Positions 23,157-36,045 of a DNA stretch of 64,000 bases are shown here, piece after piece (within the stretch, counting starts at the first letter, position 1; every line of letters begins with the position of its first letter). The position numbers were made by a program, and so were the translations under genes. The notes beneath the pieces were generated by a model. It searched no databases and was not told where the DNA came from. It saw only the letters and a list, made by a program, of their open reading frames with translations. This DNA comes from Pterobdella sp. o SKG-2022 (taxonomy: Eukaryota > Annelida > Clitellata > Hirudinida > Piscicolidae): NCBI GenBank assembly GCA_964035795.1, contig OZ038320.1:8702671-8766670 (forward strand), in the 5' to 3' direction.

Positions 23157-26100
23157 CTAATACATTTTATCGGCCTTGCAGTCCTCGTTTGAGTGACCAA
23201 AAACTGGAAATATAAAAATTATATTGAAACAGGAAATAAACCTAGAGAAACAAAAAAATATCTTACAAGAAGAAAAACCAAATAGCACATTCATCTTATA
23301 ACCATTCATTCTAAATAAACATGAATCTAGACTTTTTCTCTACAACTTTGCTACTGAATTATGACAAGGTTTTACTTGTTGAAAATTTTAGCTAAATAAA
23401 AATATTTTCTACGTGTTCTTATAAATCCTCATAATTTGAAGTTTACTGGTAGAATCTAGACACCCAAAACCAACCTTCACAGTTGGAGCAGTAGGGCCTG
23501 TGTTGGTGGGTACTGCCATGGAGTCGGACACCGTTGCTTGGAGATGGTGGATGAGGACAGTGCTCTGTCAGGTGGTCATCCCATCTGTCACACACTTCAC
23601 AAAACACCCTCTCTTTCCTCATCTTTTTGTCTCTGGTGCTTAGATATCGATTTTATACTATCTCATTTCATTCGATTTAAGTTAGTTCTTTGCAAAGAAA
23701 GATAAAAAATTTATGCTAAAAATTGAAATATAAGTCTTATTAAATTTTTAGTTATTCAAGTAATATAGAAAACAAAGTGACTAACTTGTCCATATTCACA
23801 CTCGCTTGCAACTCGTTATTTTTACTCTGTAGATCTACTATCACCATCTTAAGGAAGTTCAGCTGAAATGATCAAAAAGTTCAATTGAGCGTTTATTCAT
23901 TTACTCTAACGTCCTGAAAACATCTATAAACAATGAAAATGCTGCAACTTTGACAACATTCACAATAGTACAAAAATGAATCTAACTTGAGATTCATATG
24001 AAGCTCTAAGATCTCCGTCTGATGTTTTACTCTTGTCCACACCATTGTTCATGTTGTTGCCTGACTCCACAAGATCTGAAGATACCAGTTTTATGGCCGT
24101 CTTGTCTTGTAGCTGTATGTGAAAGCATTAAAAATGAACTTAAGATGAAATTAAATGCATCGCAACATTCGAAGCTCTTTAAAGCTATCAAAATAAATTA
24201 AATAAAAACATATATAAGGGAATGTCTGAGTCTAATTAGTCCTGGGCATTGACGTTAAGCTGCATCCAGGTTAAAACCATTTGAAAATTATAAAGATGAG
24301 AATCAGATTATATTGAAAAGTACCTCGATGTTCAACTGGCAAATAAGCTTTTCTTTGTCTCCAAGTAATGCCTTCAACTCTTCTTTTTCTGCTTCCATCT
24401 ATTAAGTTTTAAGGCTTTTAACTATAAAAACTAAAACAAAAATATTCTTAAACATTTTTTTTTGAGATTATTAGAAAGTTTATCATCCACGATTTAAAAA
24501 ATTTATTTCATGAACTAGGCGTGCAAAATAGAGTATATATGGATGGGATATAACTTTCCAGTACAAATCACATATAGATTTCATGGATACATAAGTTCCA
24601 TAGATCATATTAATAAATATTTTGAAGCATCATACCTTTTCATTTCTCTGCAAGAGCTGTCCTTTCAACTTCCTCACTTCTCCCATCAATACTTCCTTTT
24701 CTTTCTCATAAGTACCCATCAGCTTTATTGTCTCTTCATACTTTTCTTCATTTACCTTCCTGGAAGTGTTTGTGCCTTTACCAAAATGGCTTTATAAAAA
24801 ATCAAAATTACTTTGAAGTCATAAAATAGATGAAAAAATGAGAAAAAAAACAATTAAAAAGTTAATTAAAATTAGGTTTGAAATTTGAGCTCACATAGTC
24901 TTGATCTGTGACAAGGCGTTTTGATATTGCTCACTGATCGATTCAAGTTTCTTGGTGTATTCTCCTGTCAACTTCTCCACCTAATATTGTTAAATACATC
25001 ACTTGATAATGTGAGCTAATCATAATAAAAGCTTCGTGAAAGTTTAATTTAAATGAAAATGTGTTTCTTGAAATGTGTCTTGCAAGCTATTTTACTTCAT
25101 CAACGACCACAAGCACCCACCATGTTTTCAAAGTTGTTCACTTGGGCAGCAGTCTGAATGACAACCTTCTTTTGTTTGTCCATCTCTGCAAGCACTTTCT
25201 GTTTTTCTTCAGTGGTCTTCTTATGCTCTTCCACCAAATCAGCCATTTCAAGATCCACCTGTGTCCGTGTTTAATTTTTTGCGTACGTGGTTATTGTGTT
25301 TCGGTGGATGCAGGTGAATTTATTTTTTGTTGAAATAATGCATGCAGATGGCTATTAATATCAGTGTTTCTCAGTTAATTTTTGTGTTTTTTTCCAGTGT
25401 TGATGCTTATCAATGAAGTTCAATATTCCAATTTTTTTTAAATTACATTTTTTAAATCACATGATTAATTTTTTGTTTGAATTTGAGAATACATTATCCA
25501 TAGTTTTTCCCATGCAATTTTTAAACAGGTCCCTGAAGCATATGCAACAACATCACACAACTCACCAAATCCTTCTCTGCAGAGACCTTCTGGAGGTCAG
25601 ACTTGACCTTTTGTAATTGATCCTTTAATTCATCAACCTCCATTTGTGATTCTTTGAATTGTCTAAACAGGCGTCTGTGGTGTGGTGTGAATGAGCGAAT
25701 GGAGTATAATGTTATAATTGAATGCATAATTTGGATCTAAACAAATAAAAATCAATGCAATTTTAAAAAATGATATAACTAGAATATATTTTTAAAAACG
25801 CGCTTCAGTCTCTTTCCTTGACGCTATATAAATAAACATTATTATATAGAAATGAATTTTTTGAAATTTTTGAGAAATATTAGACCGAAAATTTAGAGTA
25901 TTCGTCTACACACCTGTTAGTAACCAATATATGCTGATGCTTATAAAAGTCCTCTTCATTAGCTTCTTCTTCGTTAGTGTCGTTGTTCTGTTTGTCTTCT
26001 GTCTCACCATTATCCTGACACATAACACACAACATTTGATTCGATAACCAATCATATAATATTAATTTATGAGGTATAGAAGTAAAATCACAAATAATTT

Positions 26101-29100
26101 TATTCAAAAACCACTATAATCTTATAAAACTATCAGCTACTTGATCAGAGTGGGCGGGAGCAGCACACTTCCTGCACAAGCTGAGCTGTTTCACCTGGGT
26201 ATTAGTTGCTAAAGATTATTTGAGTAACAGAAGCTGTTCTAAACACATAAAACTGATAAATTCAAATACAATTTTTATGAATGTAATAAATTATTTATTT
26301 TGAAAAACCAGTCTTGCAATACACTGATGAAAATTAAATGCTATGAAATAAAATATTCCAACCTGTTCACCAGGTAACAATTCATATGCATATAAGCTAA
26401 AAAATACCCAAAACATCAATTATCTTATCTTCAAAAACAAAAAATAACTAAATCTCCATCAAAACTTAAGACACCACAACCCAAAAAAAACATCATTCAA
26501 ACGCCAACCTCAATGCCGGCATCACGTAGGGCATCTTCTGCAGACTTGAGTTTGTTGTTAGCAACGCAAAGAAGGTGTGTGAGGTCTTCAATGCGATCCA
26601 AGTGCTCCTCCATCACCCCGTCCTCAGTCTCACCCCTGCGTTGCAGGTGCTAGCAGGGAGGTTGATGTGGTGTTTAAGATGGGCTTGATCCGTGTTGGTG
26701 TATTTGGGGTTGTAAAAGGTTCTGAGATAAATATATTTTTAAGTGAGCTATATTGAAGTCAATGAAGCCTTAATGTCCTGTTTGTTTTAAATAGGAATGA
26801 AGCTAGATTGTGTAACAAAAAACATCTTTAAAATAGTTAAAATAAAACAGAAGCATTTTTAAATAAAACAAAACCGGATATTAAATCTCTGCATCTATTT
26901 AAAACAACATAAAAACATCAAATTAAACCATACCATAAAACCACCCACCATATAATACTAAAATCAAGCAGCTACTACAACTAATAATGCCCACCTCAAC
27001 TTTGTTGATGAGTGCCTGGTTGTTGTTCATCTCATCCTTCAACTTGTCATCGAGCAACTTCAGTCTGCTGTTGTCTCTGTCTACCTGGCTCTGAGGTTTA
27101 ATGATAATAATAAAAATAACAAAATTTAGATTTTGATTATTGTCAAAAAATAACAATTCATAATGTTAAAACCGATAATAAAATTAATCATAAGTAAAAT
27201 TATATAATAACAATTAAAAATTAATATAAAAACGTAAAAAGATTAATAATAATAATTATTATTATTATCATTGTTTTTGTCATCGACGACAAAGGCCATT
27301 CAAAAATAGATTTAACAAAGCAGTGAATGTAGCCATTATCATTTGACGACTATAAAGTTGAATGCAAATATAGATGAATATTTTAATTCTCTAATAAGGA
27401 TCCAATACTTAGAAGTAATCAATAAACACTTAAATTCTCAAAACAAATGAATGAATGCTCAAGACCACCTGTAGATCTGACTTTTCTATGTTCACTTCTT
27501 CCAGTGTGAACTGTAGATCGTCAATTCTTCTGCAAATGTTATATTCTTATTATACATTAATGAACATTAACGTCGATATTACGAGAAAAATTTTAGTACA
27601 TTTATTTGCAAAAAAAGCTAGAATTTTCGTTAAGTACAGGCTTACCATAATACAGTGGCAATAACACAAACTTATCAAAGCTATGACGTTGAATTATATC
27701 CTCAACTCTAGTCAGTTTTAAAATAATAGTTGATATAGCTTCAAAGAAAGCAACTAAGGTTTATTTTAAATGAGTTTTTTTTTATGATGGTGATGATGAC
27801 GATTATGATTAGAACAACTGATGATAACGTCGGTTTTGGGAATGGCATCATAAGGCACCAATTTAGGCATGCTAGCTGGCAGAGCTGATACTTGTTTAGA
27901 GTAAAAATCTCAATTACAGTTCTTCAGTGAAGTTACTGAGATTATCTCAAAAAAACTGTTTTTCAAGGATTCCATAGAGGCTATTTCATCAGTCTGTTCT
28001 TCTCGGGCTAGGTTCTTTTGACAAGTTCTTTATTGAAAATTCCCCTAAGAACCAACAACTAAGATAAGATCCTGGGCATGACGTTAAAAGGCACCTGTCC
28101 AAGGCATGACATTAAAAGGCATCTGAGCCCCAGCGTTTAAGCCTGCTACCCTTTCAGGGTACAAATCTAAACGACCCTTTCCTGTCCTCCAGTAATCCTT
28201 TGGGCTTACTAATTTTATCTTGTTTCAAAATAATTTTTTTTGGAGACTCCACACAGACTGTTTCATCAGTCTGCTCTCATCAGGCTAGGTGCTTAAGACA
28301 AGTTCTTAATACGCAAAGTAACATCTTAAAACCAACACTAACAGTCTGATGATGAAGATAGGGTAAGTTTCTAACCTAAACGGCGGAACATAAGAGTAAT
28401 AAAAAAAAAAAACTAAGATATGTCATTTATTTACACAGAGAAACATAAAGATAAGGAAAAAACTGTACGATAATGGTAATGATAAGAATGAGGATAAAGC
28501 TGATAATCATGATTGCTGTTTGAATACAAACAATAATTATATTTTAAAAATTTTTCAGAGACATCGTATGTATTTTTCTTCAATATTTTGTAACGAAAAA
28601 CATCAAATAAAAGGAATTTTTAACACATTTATTGAGAATCGGAAGCTATAATTTTCGATAAGTTTAGCCTTATCATAAAACTTTAGCGAAAGAAAAACGT
28701 TTTATGATAAAGCTAAACTTATCGAAAATTATAGCTTCTGATTCTCAATAAATGTAGTAAAACTTTTGTATTAAATAACTATTTATAACATTACCTTCTC
28801 TCCTCTATCAACACCACACTCAGTTCATGCTTTTCCTTCTCAAGTTTGTCAATGTATTCTCTGCAACATAAAGACGTTGATAGAATTATTCAAAATATTA
28901 CATAGATAAGTAATGATGATAGAAATAAGATAAAAAGCAAACACTTGTAGAATTTATAACTATTTATATACGAATTTTCAAATATTATTGTGATATCATC
29001 ATCATCAGGTTGCAAAAAGGTTGATATCTCATTAATATTGAAAAATGTTGTTCAAAAAAATTTGAAATACTACGATAGTTGAGGTACTTTTTTGTAACTT

Positions 29101-32100
29101 TAAGCTTGTAATACTATAAAAAAACTAATAAATCTGATTTTTGTTATGATAACCATATGGGAATATAAACGAAAAAGCAACAGAAATAAAACACACCGTG
29201 TCAGACCTAAGTCTGAAGGATAAAAACTAAATTAAATTTTATGATCATTGTCATATTATGCAAATCAAAAGCAAAAAATGATGATGATGATGCTTATAGC
29301 AAAATCTTTATAGAAATAATAAAAGTAACACACACAGTACACATGATCATGTTAGCTTAATCCCTGTGTTATCTAGCACAAAGGTGTTATAACCTACCAC
29401 ACGGTACACTTCAGTGATAACCTGCATATAATCCACATACCTCGACTGCTTCATCTTGTGGTCAACCTCCCTCATAAACCTGTCCTTCTCCAACTGCATC
29501 TGACTCAGTTGACTCTCCACCTGTGATTTTGGTGGTGGTTGTTATCAAAAGGATATAAGTTGAAGATGTTGTATTGGTTTGATATGGCTGATGGGGGGTA
29601 TAAGAGAATGATTGTATTTGTCTAACAGTGATTTGATTAAAGGTTTTATAATCTGTTTGGTATTCTAAACTAATAAATGTGAATTTTATATAACTCTATA
29701 TAGCCATTATGCAAATAATAGTAAAAAATAAATAATTTAAATATAACATAAAAAGCTTTTATGATGACGTTATGAACGCATTCAATGACGAACGATTCTC
29801 ATGAGAAACATTATTTTAAAAATGACGCTTTAAGCAGTGAAAGCAGTAATAAAGTTAAATAAGAGCCACTAAGAGGATACCTCATCGACTTGTGCAGCAG
29901 TCTTAACAAACTCTATACGGTCCAAGTCCCTCTCTTTCACTAACCCTTCTATCTGCTCATCCTTCTCCCTCAACTGACGCTGTGTTGGTATGTATTCTTA
30001 TGGTGAAAGTGGTGTTCTATTATGTTTAATTATTTGATTTTGTTATTTTTCATGTTGATGAAGATGTTGATTTATTAAATTTTATTTGTTTTTTATGTAG
30101 TTTTGTATGTTGTATTATCAAATTCGATTTATGCTGTCTTTCTCTACCAAGAAGAAAGTTTATTGAACATTTTTCTCAGATAAAAATTTCTTGTGTATTG
30201 AAGTTAAAGAGTGTGATTTAAAGCGTTTGTTTTTTTAGAGCTTACAATCCAGCATTAGTTCTTTTTATCAAAATTATTTCAGACAATTGACCTTTTTCTC
30301 CAATAAATACGTTGTTCATATAAAGCTAAGCTAAAAGCATGGAATTTTAAAAATGTATTGTACATATGCTACAAACAAGCCTGAGAACAAATACCTGCAG
30401 AACAGAAACTGTTGGAGCATTGTAGACCTTGCCTCTGGAAGACTGAAAAGCATTCATATATTAATAAATAACTGTTTGTTTAGTAGCATGATGTGGAACT
30501 AATTTTATTTTTAAGAGACATCTCATGTAACTTTTGATTCATTTGCTTTGATTTAGTCAATCACTCAATCAAACCAAACTTGAGGACTGTTTTTGTCACC
30601 AATGAATGTTGACATTTCAAAACAGATTAGTATTTAAAAATATAACTATTATAATTAAAATCCGTGTTACACCACTCATATATTGGTGTCACTAAAATAT
30701 ATAATGGAAATAAAACCATTGAAGAAAAAAACAAACAGCGCGAGAGGAGAGAGAAGTCACACCCAGTTTGAGTCTGCGAGATGCACTTGATGTGGCAGAG
30801 CCCAAAGAGCTTATGGAGTCTTGACTGCCTATCAATGATGTATGGAGGTAGGTCTTAATGTTTATATATGCAAAGAAGTCAACGTTTTAGAGCAAAAACA
30901 AAGGATAGTGAAATAACATCAAAAAGAATTTCATAACATATAACAACCTTGATTGAAAATGTTCAAAAAAGGGCATTATAAAACCGATGCAAACCTTTAT
31001 GAGAGGCATAATGAAGACTGTTGCTGAGACTGTTGCGAGGGTGGTGAGGTGGTCTTCTGGAGGGTGTGGTGGGTGTTGAAGGGTTGGTGGAAGATGCCTT
31101 TGACACGAGTTTCACTTTGCCCATTGGTGCGAACAAACCATATAATGGTCGACATGAGAAGTATCTGGGATGAATGAATAGTTAGAAGCACAAAAAAATA
31201 TCATGAAAACTTCAAACTTTTGAACTTGGAACTTTTTTTCATTTGTAAAATAATAGATAAAAAATAAATATTTGAAAAATAATATGACTACCTTTTTCCT
31301 GCCACAGAACCATCATTTTTCCCAATTGGTTGGTTTAACTCAAGCCCAACCCACTCTCCTTTTGCAAATTCAGTTTCTCCTACATAACGAACCAAACCTC
31401 CTTTAGCCCCACCTATCTCAACCATATCACCTACTCTGATAGGTCGATTGTTGTTTGAAAGCTTTTGATTGGAAGAGCTTGAATTGGATGATGATATTGA
31501 GGTCTTCCTCCGAGGCAGAGTGTTGGAAATACTTTGGGGAGTTTTTCTGGATGAAGTTTGCTTAGTATTGAAAGGACTTGCAAAATTTCTCTCATATTCA
31601 TTGTTATTATCATAAAACCTTTCAGAATTTGATTTATTATTCAACTCATTCAAAGTCAATTTGTTAGAGCCATTATTACTATTGACAATGCTGGTATTAT
31701 GTTGATTATTATAGAGATCAGAAGGTTCATCAAGAAACTTTTGTTCAAGCAGAGAAAATGCTTCATCAGAGAGGGAGGATAAATCAGGCAAGTCATCAGA
31801 TGCTACTATAGTGTTCACAAATGAAGGATCATTTTTGTTAGTACTATCTGCTTCTTTAACGATTGAAGAATGGTTACTAGTATCATTTTCAATGCTTTTA
31901 TTCATGCCTTTGTTTTGTGAAATATTCGAAGATTTTTTTGGTGCAAATGTAGAGAGTTCTTCGTTGATATTATTGAAAACAACAGAATGCATATCATAAG
32001 GTGAGGATTTACTCACAGAACTAGTCAAACCATGTTCACTGCTTATATTAGATATAATTAATTCATTTTTTGCAGTGTCATTATTCAGATCATTTATATT

Positions 32101-33004
32101 CCTCTTAACACTTGTTAAACTGTCATTTATACTACTTATAAGACCAGTAATAGTGGTTGAATCATCTTTACTATCATTAATTTTATTTATATGATTTTCT
32201 TCTATTTTTTTATCATTATTCTTTATTCCATTATTGGAACCACTATCAGTAATTAATGTATTGTTTATTTTATCACTACTTTTTGTACAAACACCATTAT
32301 TTTCATTGAGTGGTTTTTGGTTTTGTACTTCCCCAGAAGCTACATTAGACTGCTTTGGTGAAAAGTTTTGATCAGAAATTTGCATATTTTGTTTTAATTC
32401 TGTTTTTAAGTGTTGGTATTTTGATATGTCAATATGATGTTTATTTTTACTTTCATTGAAAAAAGGTGATTTTGTAGATGATTTTTGAGAAAATGTGTCT
32501 GAATTAAACATGTCACAAAGTTTCTGTTCAATTTTAAATTTCATTATTTTTTTCATTTATAAAACAATCAATAAAACTCATTACCTTGAAATTGGAACTG
32601 ACAGGTTTATGAAGTTCTTTTGACTGTTCAAGAGGGAAAAATATCCCATGTAAAGGTTCACATTGGAAGTATTGTACTCCATTCATGCTGCCATCATTTT
32701 TCCCTACAGCTTCATCTAATATAACACCAACCCAAACACCTCCTGAAAAGTCCACTTCACCTACATAAGCCACAATACCTGCTTTCACACCACCAACACA
32801 TATTCTTTCACCAATATTATAACACTCTTGTTCTTTTATAGCATCTTTTGTATTAAATAAGTAAAAAAATACATTAATATTATATTATTTACATATGTAT
32901 TGTAAAAAAAAATACAAACCGTGCTTAGCAAGATGTTGTTTGGTAAGAGCGACGGGTGATGGTTGATCTGAAACTAAGGACGTATGACGACTTGAATATG
33001 ACAT
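23157..33004 (-). CDS. CLIP1: CLIP-170-type microtubule plus-end protein, complete, 23 exons
   Basis: Binds growing microtubule ends through CAP-Gly domains. Exons in transcript order: 33004-32920, 32844-32585, 32523-31292, 31164-30995, 30828-30761, 30442-30395, 29979-29881, 29520-29441, 28860-28795, 27529-27469, 27090-26995, 26649-26509, 26194-26141, 26014-25914, 25674-25566, 25258-25121, 24980-24895, 24759-24636, 24398-24324, 24112-23987, 23862-23786, 23632-23475, 23203-23157; 3501 nt, 1166 aa. Two CAP-Gly domains (about residues 38-110 and 477-550) each carry GKNDGS. The linker of about 360 residues is Asn/Ser-rich and unusually long. A coiled coil follows (about 615-1095), ending [12 protein letters not shown] as in human CLIP-170. 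The tail has two zinc knuckles, [16 protein letters not shown] and [15 protein letters not shown], and ends KADKMY rather than the usual ETF-type end. Exon 13 adds a lone CxxC (LCRKC). CLIP2 lacks the knuckles, so CLIP1 fits best. Confidence 0.94.
23350..23400. repeat. Short foldback-family fragment in CLIP-170 intron 22
   Basis: Contains ATTATGACAAGG and ACTTGTTGAAAATTTTAGCT, the core shared with the copies at 6505, 16700 and 28555. Only one arm is recognisable. Confidence 0.4.
27242..27275. repeat. AAT/ATT trinucleotide microsatellite
   Basis: A run of AAT units turns into ATT units (TAATAATAATAATTATTATT), so the tract is itself palindromic. It lies in CLIP-170 intron 10. Confidence 0.75.
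27555..27665. repeat. Single arm of the foldback repeat family in CLIP-170 intron 9
   Basis: Aligns with the left arm of the 16700-17010 element: ATTAACGTCGATATTACGAG, then TTTTAGTACATTTATT, AGCTAGAATTTTCGTTAAGT and GGCTTACCATAATAC. The mirrored arm is absent, so this is a half element. Confidence 0.6.
27780..28400. repeat. Diverged direct and tandem repeats in CLIP-170 intron 9
   Basis: Two copies about 260 bp apart share TTTCATCAGTCTG, then GGCTAGGT and GACAAGTTCTT (near 27985 and 28260). Between them GGCATGACGTTAAAAGGCA and GGCATGACATTAAAAGGCA repeat in tandem at about 28074 and 28103. A related string, GGGCATTGACGTTAAGCTGC, is at 24243. Probably a short non-autonomous mobile repeat; family not recognised. 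Confidence 0.45.
28555..28775. repeat. Foldback (MITE-like) element in CLIP-170 intron 9
   Basis: Starts with AGAGACATCGTATGTA. Its arms (about 28620-28684 and 28705-28770) are near-perfect inverted copies: AGCTATAATTTTCGATAAG and TTTAGCCTTATCATAAAA, then the reverse complement with TTTTATGATAAAGC and CTTATCGAAAATTATAGCT. The loop is about 20 bp. It ends close to the donor of exon 9. Confidence 0.75.
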
Positions 33005-33445
33005 TATAAAACTTTGAAAAAAATCGAGAAGATATTTGTGTCTACAAAACGCATAGTTGCACGTTTGAATCAACTTCTAGATGTGAAAGAAAAATTAATT
33101 GGAATATATATAGAATATAAAAAAGTTTGAAACTTGAAAAATTACTTAGGAGTCATTACGTTAAGAAATTACATACAAACAAAGGTAAAGGGATAATAAG
33201 AAAGCTTTGTAATGAAGCGATTATTGAACTTTTTTATTTTTATTTTCAAATTATAAAAATATTTTATTTGAATGTATTTTTCTTTAATTTTATATTTTTT
33301 TTTTATTCATTTCATTTTTTTATCTTTAAGTTAAGCGCTTTGTTTTATTCTTTCGTGAACGTGATTGAGTTTTTACCAATTGCCAAGGTTGCGTTCTGAA
33401 CTTTTTTCATCCGGCATTCCTGTTTGGATAATCAAGAAAATAAAA
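33005..33445. promoter_or_regulatory. Divergent promoter region shared by CLIP-170 and the mitochondrial carrier
   Basis: Only 441 bp separate the start codons of two genes that point away from each other, so both promoters and 5' untranslated regions must lie here unless untranslated exons extend further. The region is T/A-rich with poly-T tracts at about 33270-33330. No specific binding site could be assigned. Confidence 0.5.
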
Positions 33446-36014
33446 ATGTCTTCTGACGCTAAACCTCAAACTATGCCAAAATACTTAAAATTTGTATTTG
33501 GTGGATCTGCCGGGCTAGTTATTTCTTATTCTCAGATACATTCTTAAAATTAAACCATCTCTTTTTTTAAGATAGTTTGTAACTCATTTTATTTTGAAAT
33601 ATCTTTTTACTTGATGATTATATTATGGAACAGTATGCTGGCTACGATGGTAGTTCAACCACTCGACCTTGTTAAAAACCGTATGCAACTCAGTGGTTAG
33701 TGGGGTTTTGAATTGGTTGATAATAATTTAATTTGCATTTTTTTATTTTGAAAATTTTATAGGCATTTATTGATAAAATCCAGTTAACTTAATAAAATAC
33801 TCTAAATAAATTTATTTGACAGTGAGTCAAGGAAAGAAGGCAACAAGTTTCACAGTGATTAAAAACATTATTTCACAAGAAGGACCTTTGGCACTCTATA
33901 ATGGGTTTGAATAAATTACAAAGTTTTACAGTTATCCACATCAATTTCAATATAGATTTGTTAGCTATTTTTAATCTTGTATATTTCATTTAGTTAATTC
34001 AAAAGCTAATAATTTTTTTTCAAACCATAACAGCTTGTCAGCAGGTTTGTTGAGACAAGCCACATATACTACCAGTAGATTGGGTGTATACCAATATCTT
34101 TTTGAAAAGTTTTCCAAGTTAGCATTTGTGTTTTTTCAAGTTACTCTAGAAGGAATAAAGTCAATTTTAAATAAGAAATTACTGAACATTGATTATTTTT
34201 TATTTGTTGAAAAATTGACATATGAACACTCATTATTAAAAAAATAATCATACCAGTTTTTTGGAAAGACATAGTCTAAAAGAATTTGTTTTGCAAGTAG
34301 AAGCACTTAATTCATTAGAACCCTAAACAGTTGAAATCAAAAATTAATTGATTAGATTGAAAAATAGAAAAATTTTCAAGGAGCTTGACTCTTATGAACT
34401 TAGTTTTATCAATCTTATTATATTATAGTTTAAAAGGACTCAAAAGAGGTCTCAACCATAGTTTTTTGAGCATAAAAAAGTAATAATAATTTCGTCTTGC
34501 TCTAGCTAAAGAACACAAGGTTTTTATGTCTGGCACAAATCATCTTCATTAGTAGCTATGGAAGATCACAAAAATTGACAATTTTTCATTCCATGTGCTT
34601 TGAGGCCACATACGTCACAAAGAAGATATTTGAGAATTATATTTATTATAATGCCCTCAATCTTTCCTACAAAAGTATCTGATTGATGATAAATGTATAT
34701 TTGATAAATTCCTTGACACTATGTTGTGAGAAACATTAATAGTTCAAATTTCTTTAAGGTAGTAAGAAAAAAACAAATTGTGTTTCCACTGGTCTTTTTC
34801 TCATCGAAATGGCCCAACAAACATGTATTTAAAGGTGATCTGTATAGAACATTATAGTAAGAGCATCTGTAGATCTGAAAAAGAGAAGGATACTTAAAAC
34901 CTATCTCATTTGTTACTTTGAGCTCATAAAATATAAATTTGCATCATCCTTCATCTTTTAAAAAACTGAATTAAATATCCAATTTTTGTATGCAAAGCTA
35001 TACATATATATCATTTTAAAAGGATTTTCATGGTACTACTTACAGGGAAAGCCAGTCTCCAAATTTCTTCATGAAGGCAGGCATAGGCATGGCAGCTGGA
35101 GGAGTAGGAAGTTTCATTGGTACTCCAGCTGAAATATCACTCATTCGTATGACAGGGGATGGCAGGTGGGTGTCAAACTCATGACAGTTTCATATGTCAT
35201 TTAGTAGTATAATTAAATTTTAAATAACAGACTGCCTCCAGCTGAGAGAAGAGGATACACTTCAGTGTTCAATGCTCTGTATAGGATCAGCAAAGAGGAG
35301 GGTGTGCTCACATTGTGGAGGGTTGGTTTGTTATTGAAGGAAGATTTAACCTAAAAATAAAGCATTACTATACCAATGATGGATTGATGATGAATAGATG
35401 GTTACTTTGGCAGGGTTGTGGACCAACAGTGATTAGAGCCATGGTAGTCAATGCTGCCCAACTTGCTTCCTATTCTCAAGCCAAACAAATTGTTCTCTCT
35501 ACAGGTGATTTGCTTTCCCATTAAGTCTGTTCTCACTTTGTGAAATCGAGATAAAATGTCAAAAACACGAAATTATGTTCATAATTTTCTATTTAAAATC
35601 TTTGCAGGTTACTTTTCAGAGAACATAACCCTGCACTTTGTAGCTTCCATGATCAGTGGTCTTGTCACCACCATTGCTTCCATGCCTGTGGACATTGCTA
35701 AAACAAGGTTGCTTTAATGGTCATTGTAATATAATGCAAGATGATTTGATTGAAATTGTTTCAATATTTAAAAGTTGTTTTATAGTCTCACGTCACTGTA
35801 GTACTAATCGTACTTTGGTTTATTATTAGTATAAATTCATAAACTTTTTTTTTACTAACACATGTATTTATTTTCTAAAATAGTGATAAAATTGGTTTTA
35901 AAAAAAGAGAATACAAAGTTATATGAGAATAGGAAATTAACTACAAACTAAATCAGGAACAAAATTAACTAACGAAAATAATGTAAAAAAAATAAAAATA
36001 TAATAAATAAATGG

Positions 36015-36045
<31 letters not shown>

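Noticed and set aside
28000..28200. Possible tRNA or SINE head in the repeat cluster
   Set aside because: No recognisable A and B box pair or cloverleaf could be drawn.
34118..35045. Possible extra exon in the long carrier intron 4
   Set aside because: Exons 4 and 5 join in phase and the protein has full family length, so nothing is missing.
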